A DNA stretch of 64,000 nucleotides from Erpobdella octoculata (Eukaryota; Annelida; Clitellata; Hirudinida; Erpobdellidae): the NCBI GenBank assembly GCA_963978895.1, contig OZ022243.1, positions 3,544,955 to 3,608,954 on the forward strand, written 5' to 3'. Both the position numbers and the translations under genes were made by a program. Under the pieces are notes generated by a model. The model was not told where the DNA came from, made no database searches, and worked only from the letters and a program-made list of their open reading frames with translations. The number at the start of each line of letters is the position of its first letter. The first letter of the stretch is position 1. Below are positions 62,160 to 64,000 of the stretch, piece by piece.

Positions 62160-63674
62160 ACTAGCAGTGCCCGTAGCGGCTTCGCTCGCATGAAATTAGA
62201 GAGTTTGAACCGTACATCCATAGTAGAGATTATTTTTTTAGGTCTCGGCTCGGCCCGTCGACAAATTAGCCCAGCCCGTTTTAAAAACCCAAACTCCTGG
62301 CCCGGCACAGCCCGTCTGAATTAGGCCCGGCCCATTTTTACAGGCCTAGAAATTCTATATACTTGATGAAAAACTTCGGCCCGTCCCACCTTGACCTCAG
62401 GCTTGGCCCGGCCAAACTGAAGACCCTAAAATCACTAAAATATCTATATACTTAGTGAAAAGCCTCGGCCCGTCCCACTTTGATTTAAGGTTTGTCCTGG
62501 CCCGTGTGAAGACTCTAAAATAACGGCTTGGCCCGGCCGATGATAAACTGGACTTTTAACCGGCACAAAACTTCAAAATACTAATTTTTACATTTGTAGC
62601 ACTTACAGTTTGTGAGTAGCAGTTATTTTGAAATCAAATAACCCTTATTTCCACCCCACATTTGAGGTCCTGGAAACCAAATTTTCAAAAAATGCTAAAA
62701 CACGTATTTCATTATTTTTGGAGTAGAAACTAAATACTAATTTTTACTTCTGTAGCATTAACAGTTTTTGAGTAGCAGCAACTTTAAAAACCAAATAACC
62801 CAAAAAATGATGAAACACGTATATCTTTTTTTTTGAGTAGATACTAAGTATTAATTTTTACATCTGTGGCAATTACAGTTAAAAACCAAATAACTCTATT
62901 TTCCACCCCACATTTGAAGTCCTGGAAACCAAATTTTCAATAAATTGTGAAACCCGTATATCATTATTTTTAGAGTAGAAACTAAATACTAATTATTACT
63001 TTTGTAACATTAACAGTTTTTGAGTAGAAGCTACTTTAAAAACCAAATAACCCAATTTTCCAACCCACATTTGAGGTCCGGGAAACCAAATTTGTAAAAA
63101 ATGGTGAAGCACGTATATCTTTATTTTTAGAAAAGAAACTAAATAATAATTTTTACATCTGTGGTATTTACTGTTTTTGAGTAGCAGTTACTATAAAAGA
63201 CAATTAGCCCTATTTTCCACCCCACATTTGAAGTCCTGGAAACCAAATTTTCAAAAAACGCTAAAACACGTGTTTCATTATTTTTGGAGTAGAAACTAAA
63301 TACTAATTTTTACTCAGTTTTTGAGTAGAAGCTACTTTAAAAACCAAATAACCCAATTTTCCAACCCACATTTGAGGTCCGGGAAACCGAATTTTCAAAA
63401 AATGGTGAAACACGTATCTTTTTATTTTTCAAAAAGAATCTATATACCAAATTTCAAAACAAATTTAAAAAATTTTTTTTTAGAAAAAAGTTTGTTTTCT
63501 AGTTTTTTCCCCTCAGGAGCAAAATTTTAAAAAATCCTTTCTTAGCGGATGTTTACGCTATAAAAGTAATATAAGTTCCAAATTTTACGTTCCTAGGATG
63601 AGGCGTTTGAGCTCGGCGTTGATTATCAGTCAGTCATCTGTCAGTCAGGACATGTTCTTTTATATATATAGATA
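62160..63674 (+). repeat. ACTAGCAG repeat, copy 3 (upstream of FReD-F)
   Basis: Same ends as copies 1 and 2, about 100 bp shorter through loss of internal sequence and a short CAGT run. The orthologous position upstream of FReD-D (about 47000) lacks it, which fixes the boundaries: CTTTTATTTTCT before, and GTTTGTTTAAGCAAATTTAG after. No obvious target duplication. Confidence 0.88.
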
Positions 63675-64000
63675 GTTTGTTTAAGCAAATTTAGTTAGTT
63701 TTAGAATATTGTGAAAAATAATTTTAAAATTTCAACAAAAGCAATAAAATAGAGTTTAAAAATTATATGTACGTTTCAAAAAAATGTGATTAAAGTTTTA
63801 AAAAACTTGATTTAATTCTTATGTTTTAAACTCTATCATGATTATGATGTTTATAGCGCTTGTACATTTTTAGCTAAGAATCTGTAATACATATATTTTA
63901 CTTTAAATATTTTACTCAAAGAGAAAATTTGAAAAAAATTTCAAAACACTAACCAGATTCATTTGAAATAAACTACACATTGCTTTAATTTCTACAGTAC

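Overview
The window is nuclear DNA from an invertebrate animal. It is strongly AT-rich, its genes are cut into small exons by GT-AG and some GC-AG introns, and the space between genes is packed with transposon remnants, microsatellites and minisatellites. There is no bacterial or organellar gene organisation. The proteins (apple/PAN-like, C-type lectin and fibrinogen-related domains) are typical of secreted innate-immune lectins in molluscs, tunicates and other invertebrates. The species cannot be decided from sequence alone; a gastropod mollusc or a tunicate would both fit. Exon boundaries below were placed by hand from splice sites, phase and alignment between paralogues in the window. || Core content: a tandem cluster of secreted lectin genes of two kinds. 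PAN-CTL genes (+ strand, four exons): exon 1 encodes a signal peptide and a short apple/PAN-like domain, and exons 2-4 a C-type lectin domain. PAN-FReD genes (mostly - strand, six exons): exon 1 encodes a signal peptide and a longer apple/PAN-like domain, exon 2 a 37-nt linker, and exons 3-6 a fibrinogen-related domain. Both kinds seem to share the same type of N-terminal head on two unrelated carbohydrate-binding folds. || Layout. 0-7 kb: CTL1 (5' end outside or lost), a broken CTL2 and an intact CTL3. 8.5-11.1 kb: FReD-A. 11-14.5 kb: repeats, including a very long (ATT)n tract. 14.6-16.6 kb: CTL4, convergent with FReD-B (19.4-22.0 kb), with a 42-copy 27-bp minisatellite between them. 22.8-25.65 kb: decayed Gypsy element carrying a terminal-inverted-repeat element filled with a 20-bp minisatellite. 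25.7-31.1 kb: a second copy of the CTL4/FReD-B module (CTL5 pseudogene and FReD-C). 31.7-34.6 kb: SINE, hAT remnant, microsatellites. 35.5-37.6 kb: FReD-G on the + strand, missing the middle exons. 38-39.8 kb: LTR-retroelement remnant with a tRNA-Leu-type primer site. 40.5-46.8 kb: intact FReD-D. 48-52 kb: Penelope-like remnant and repeats. 52.6-54.9 kb: FReD-E pseudogene. 55.1-59.4 kb: near-intact CR1-like LINE with a hammerhead-ribozyme-like motif beyond its 3' end. 60.6-62.0 kb: FReD-F, lacking its last two exons. FReD-D, -E and -F belong to one segmental-duplication family, and a 1.5-1.6 kb repeat beginning ACTAGCAGTGCCCG lies in or beside each. || Working together: CTL3, CTL4, FReD-A, -B, -C and -D have open, phase-consistent exon chains and predict secreted proteins of about 260-390 residues that would bind glycans or acetylated groups outside the cell. 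The rest are partial or broken. Paralogue comparison shows birth-and-death evolution: unequal duplication, probable gene conversion, in-frame exon loss and transposon-linked truncation. No operon, CRISPR array or functional RNA gene was recognised.
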